Shown here: one piece after another, positions 61,228 through 64,000 of the stretch | Layout of the letters: the number at the start of each line of letters is the position of its first letter | Numbering within the stretch: the stretch's first letter is position 1 | Assembly (NCBI GenBank): GCA_049510975.1 | Contig: JBEKYM010000006.1 | Span: 1-64,000, forward strand | Source: JAKACA01 sp049510975 | Lineage (GTDB): Bacteria; Actinomycetota; Acidimicrobiia; Acidimicrobiales; Bog-793 | Length of the DNA stretch: 64,000 nt | Reading direction: 5' to 3' | Notes under the pieces: model-generated | Database searches by the model: none | What the model was told of the DNA's origin: nothing | What the model saw: the letters and a program-made list of their open reading frames with translations, nothing else | Position numbers and translations under genes: made by a program

Positions 61228-63264
61228 TCAGGTGAGCGCCTGGGACACCCAGTCGTTTCGGGGAGAGTGGGTCACCGAGACGGCGGGCACGGGCGGGCCG
61301 ACGAACTCGAGGAGGGCCTGCTCGGTGAGCGGCCGGGAGAAGTGGTAGCCCTGCAGCAGGTCGAAACCGATCTCGGTCATGAGCCCCTCGATGGCGGCAT
61401 CCTCGACGCCCTCGGCAACGCTCACGAGACCGAGCCGATGGGTGAGCTCGTGCACCGACCGCACGATCGCCTGGTCGGCAGCAGACGTCAGCGCCCGCTG
61501 CACGAAGCTCATGTCGACTTTGATCTCGTCGAGCGGCAGATGCGGGATCGCCGCCAGCGACGTGTAACCCGTCCCGAAGTCGTCGATCGAGACGCGGATG
61601 CCGTGGTCGTGCAGTGGGCGGAGGAGGTTGACGGCCTGCAGGAGCTCGACGGCGGCGGTTTCGGTGACTTCGACGGCGAGAGCCGAGGACGGGAGGTGAC
61701 GGGCTTCGAGCTCGGCCAGGATCCACTGGGACAGGTCCGGCAGGCGCATCGTCTTTGCCGACAGGTTGACCGATACGGGCAGCTCGACGAGCTCCCTGCG
61801 CCAGCGCACCTGAGCATCGAGCGCCTCGCCGACGACCCACTGTGTGAGCCGGTCGATGAGGCCGGTGCGCTCGGCCAGCACGATGAAGCGACCCGGCGGC
61901 ACGTTGCCGTGGACGGGGCTCTGCCACCGCAACAGCGCCTCCACCGAGACGGTGCGGCCGGTCACGACCGACATCTGTGGCTGGTACTCGAGGTGGAGCT
62001 CTCCGCGGCCGGCCGCCAGCCGAAGGTCTGCCAGTAGTCCGAGGTCCTCGCCGGTGAGCGTGCCGTGGTCGCCGTCCCAGACGGCAGAGACGCTGCCGGA
62101 CGCTGCCGCTCGGCGGGCACTGAGCGAGGCGCGACGCACGAGCTCGGCGACGTCGGTCCCGTCCCATGGGGCAAATACGAGGCCGACATGGGCGCGCAGT
62201 GAGACCTCGACCCGATCGACGAGGTAGCGCCCGGAGTTGATGGCGGCGTCCAGAGTACGAGCGAGCGCCAACCCCGCGGTCAGTGCCACACTCGGCACCT
62301 CGCCGGCTTGATCGGCCTCGTCTCCATCGAGCTCTCCGGCGAGGTCGAGCGTGAGGACGAGCTCGTCGCCCTCCACCCGGGTGATGACCGTGTCGGGAGG
62401 CACCACTTGCCCGAGGTCCTCGACCGCCCGGCGCAGCAGCTCCGAGCCGACCCGGTAGCCGAGGGCCTGGCGGGCATCGTCGACGCCGGACAGGAACAGG
62501 GCGGCGACGACGAACGCGCCGGAGTGTCCGCCGTCTTCGCTCCGGCCGGCGATGCGTTGGGCGAGGCCGACGCCGTTGGCGAGGCCGGTTTCTGGGTCGA
62601 CGGAGCCGCTCCGCCAGACCGAGCGGATGAGCACTTGCACGATCAACGAGGCGGAGAGGACGAGGACGGCACTCGCAAGCACGACGACCGCCGCCGGGCC
62701 CAGGTGCAAGTCGCCGGCGAGTGCCACAAAGAGTGCGACCGAGACAAAGCCCTGGTAGGCGACCACGGTCCGAAGTCCGAGGTAGAGGGCCACGATCATG
62801 GCGAACGGCAGCAGAACGAGGGCGTTGGCGAGGACGGGTCCGGTCGAGTGACCCTCGTGCACGAGCGCGATCGCGAGGACGCTTCCGAGGCCGATGAGGG
62901 CGCGGCAGGTCCGAGGACCGATCTCCTTCACGACGAGCAGCCAGACCCAGACGGCGGCAGCGAGGACGATGGCACCGATGAGCCACCCGACGGCTGCCGG
63001 TGGCCAAGGCAGCGCCATCGCCTCGATCGCCCAGAGCACGAGCGCCTGCGCGTAGACGATGCGAAGGACCGACAACGGGCTCAGGAGCTCGAGCGGTGCG
63101 CCGAGCGCAAGCCACGATCTCGTCTTCGGGAACAGCCGGCTCTGCACCGGGGCGTCGGCCGGCAAACGGGTGCTGGTCACTGAGCCTGAGCCCCCGTCGT
63201 TGGGTGCTGTCCAGCCCTGCCAGGTAAAACGAGGCGCGTGGGACGAACGCATCCTCTTCACCAT
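61228..63264 (-). CDS. membrane cyclic-di-GMP phosphodiesterase: degenerate GGDEF plus EAL
   Basis: 678 aa from ATG at 63264; ATG at 63252 is an alternative start. About five to six N-terminal helices (for example WLIGAIVLAAAVWVWLLVV) form a membrane sensor. The GGDEF-like domain reads RVEGDELVLTL at the active site, so the motif is degenerate and cyclase activity is unlikely. The EAL domain is intact: Glu442 in SVEALLRWQSP, VNLSAKT, VEVTETA, IDDFGTGYTSL, DEIKVDMSFV and SVAEGVEDAA, then GFDLLQGYHFSRP. It should hydrolyse c-di-GMP to pGpG. No neighbour shows the output controlled. Confidence 0.93.
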   Translation of the reverse strand: MVKRMRSSHAPRFTWQGWTAPNDGGSGSVTSTRLPADAPVQSRLFPKTRSWLALGAPLELLSPLSVLRIVYAQALVLWAIEAMALPWPPAAVGWLIGAIVLAAAVWVWLLVVKEIGPRTCRALIGLGSVLAIALVHEGHSTGPVLANALVLLPFAMIVALYLGLRTVVAYQGFVSVALFVALAGDLHLGPAAVVVLASAVLVLSASLIVQVLIRSVWRSGSVDPETGLANGVGLAQRIAGRSEDGGHSGAFVVAALFLSGVDDARQALGYRVGSELLRRAVEDLGQVVPPDTVITRVEGDELVLTLDLAGELDGDEADQAGEVPSVALTAGLALARTLDAAINSGRYLVDRVEVSLRAHVGLVFAPWDGTDVAELVRRASLSARRAAASGSVSAVWDGDHGTLTGEDLGLLADLRLAAGRGELHLEYQPQMSVVTGRTVSVEALLRWQSPVHGNVPPGRFIVLAERTGLIDRLTQWVVGEALDAQVRWRRELVELPVSVNLSAKTMRLPDLSQWILAELEARHLPSSALAVEVTETAAVELLQAVNLLRPLHDHGIRVSIDDFGTGYTSLAAIPHLPLDEIKVDMSFVQRALTSAADQAIVRSVHELTHRLGLVSVAEGVEDAAIEGLMTEIGFDLLQGYHFSRPLTEQALLEFVGPPVPAVSVTHSPRNDWVSQALT

Positions 63265-63305
63265 CGGCAATACCGGACGGGACCTGAAGCAGCCTGAGCT
63301 TCGTC

Positions 63306-64000
63306 TCAGCTCGAGAGCAGGGCCTCGAGATGCCCAGCGATGATGGGCCAGGCGGCTCCCGCCGGATCGGTGACCTGGCGGTGGCCCATCTGCTCGATGG
63401 GCACGTAGAGGGCGCTATCGCCTGCAGCGGCGGCTCGGGCGGCGTAGCTCTCGCTCATCGCGGGCGGCACGACGGCGTCGCCAAGACCGTGCACGAGCAC
63501 TTGGGGAACACCGATCGGCAACAGCCTGAGCGGGCTGGCCGAGCCGTACCGCTCCGGATATATCGCCGGCAAGCCGCCCATGAACGAGGCGACCGCGCCA
63601 TTGCCGAGACCGAGGGCCGCCGCTTGTTCGAGGTCGACGGCTCCAGCGAGCGATATCGCCCCGAGGGGCAGGACTGCGGGCGAGGCGCCCGGGCTGCCGG
63701 CAGGCAGGCGAGAGCGTGCGGCCGCCCAGACGGCGAGGTGGCCGCCGGCGGAGTGCCCGCAGAGCACGACCCTGGCGGTGTCGACGTCGGCGATCTCGGT
63801 GAGGTGGTCGACGGCGGCGGCGACGTCGATCAGCGTGTTCGGCCAGCCGCCGCCACCGCCGAAGAGGCCGACGCGGCGGTACTCGACGTTCCAGGCGGCG
63901 AAACCGCCGCCGGCGATCGCCCCCGCCAGCCGGTTCAGGAGACCCTTGGTGTACATCGAGCGCCACCAACCTCCGTGCAGCAGCACGACGACCGGGGCCG
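63306..64000 (-). CDS. alpha/beta-hydrolase (esterase/lipase, HSL-like), N-terminus beyond the window
   Basis: Partial, 231 residues to the natural stop; the frame stays open to the window edge. The oxyanion motif VLLHGGWWRSMY and the nucleophile elbow VLCGHSAGGHLAVWAA are those of the HSL/kynurenine-formamidase-like group. The late Asp is in VHGLGDAVVPPAMSES and the His in IEQMGHRQVTDP. It is likely a soluble carboxylesterase; the natural substrate is unknown. It is downstream-facing to the c-di-GMP phosphodiesterase gene's upstream end. Confidence 0.85.
   Translation of the reverse strand, partial: APVVVLLHGGWWRSMYTKGLLNRLAGAIAGGGFAAWNVEYRRVGLFGGGGGWPNTLIDVAAAVDHLTEIADVDTARVVLCGHSAGGHLAVWAAARSRLPAGSPGASPAVLPLGAISLAGAVDLEQAAALGLGNGAVASFMGGLPAIYPERYGSASPLRLLPIGVPQVLVHGLGDAVVPPAMSESYAARAAAAGDSALYVPIEQMGHRQVTDPAGAAWPIIAGHLEALLSS

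Overview
The window is very GC-rich DNA with dense, often 4-bp-overlapping genes (ATGA/GTGA junctions). It encodes an F420-type luciferase-like oxidoreductase, an ECF41 sigma factor, SHOCT and DUF4012 proteins, a complete Mce/YrbE lipid-transport operon and an aa3-type oxidase cluster. Together these point to a high-GC actinobacterium. A lineage outside the mycobacteria/streptomycetes, such as Acidimicrobiia, is plausible, but that is inference. No phage, IS element or CRISPR array is seen. The one mobile-type relic is a broken retron-type reverse transcriptase at 41.9-42.4 kb.

Layout. 0-6.4 kb: tail of a flavin oxidoreductase with its ECF41 sigma factor, a trehalose synthase (TreT), a universal stress protein, a coiled-coil protein, a quinone-oxidoreductase-like MDR enzyme, an acetyltransferase and a small monooxygenase. 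6.4-12 kb: a secreted TAP-like peptidase lipoprotein, an isoleucyl-tRNA synthetase with an unusual GXHH active-site motif, and a surface-anchored protein behind a clear terminator. 12-17 kb: a DUF4012 membrane protein, tRNA-Asp and tRNA-Phe, a methyltransferase with a CsoR/CstR-like regulator and its likely operator, and a SHOCT protein. 17-25.5 kb: purF, a PHP phosphoesterase overlapping a GH3 glucosidase, and the threonine-to-glycine pair tdh-kbl. 25.5-29 kb: an N-acyl-D-amino-acid deacylase-like amidohydrolase and an aldehyde dehydrogenase.

29-40 kb is a respiratory block. A SCO1-type copper chaperone faces a leftward cluster of cytochrome c oxidase subunits II, I and III, a tiny one-helix protein, a CtaG-type assembly factor, a cupredoxin-like protein, a second CtaG, a lipoprotein and an unusual membrane-SCO fusion. 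A good promoter (36045-36073) lies ahead of the structural subunits. The oxidase subunit I keeps the D-channel glutamate motif but appears to lack the K-channel lysine.

40-46.3 kb: a glycosyltransferase, the retron-type RT pseudogene with a hairpin-rich stretch on its upstream side, a lytic transglycosylase fused to a LppX/LolA-like domain, and an orphan PAS-PAS-GAF histidine kinase. 46.6-60.1 kb: the Mce locus (two YrbE permeases, six Mce proteins, one Mce-associated protein and its own ATPase). It is bracketed by secreted proteins, three of which appear to form one four-cysteine family (46613, 57588, 58323); this is the best candidate in the window for an undescribed accessory component. 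60.1-64 kb: a DinB-MOSC fusion, a membrane EAL phosphodiesterase with a degenerate GGDEF domain, and a truncated alpha/beta hydrolase.
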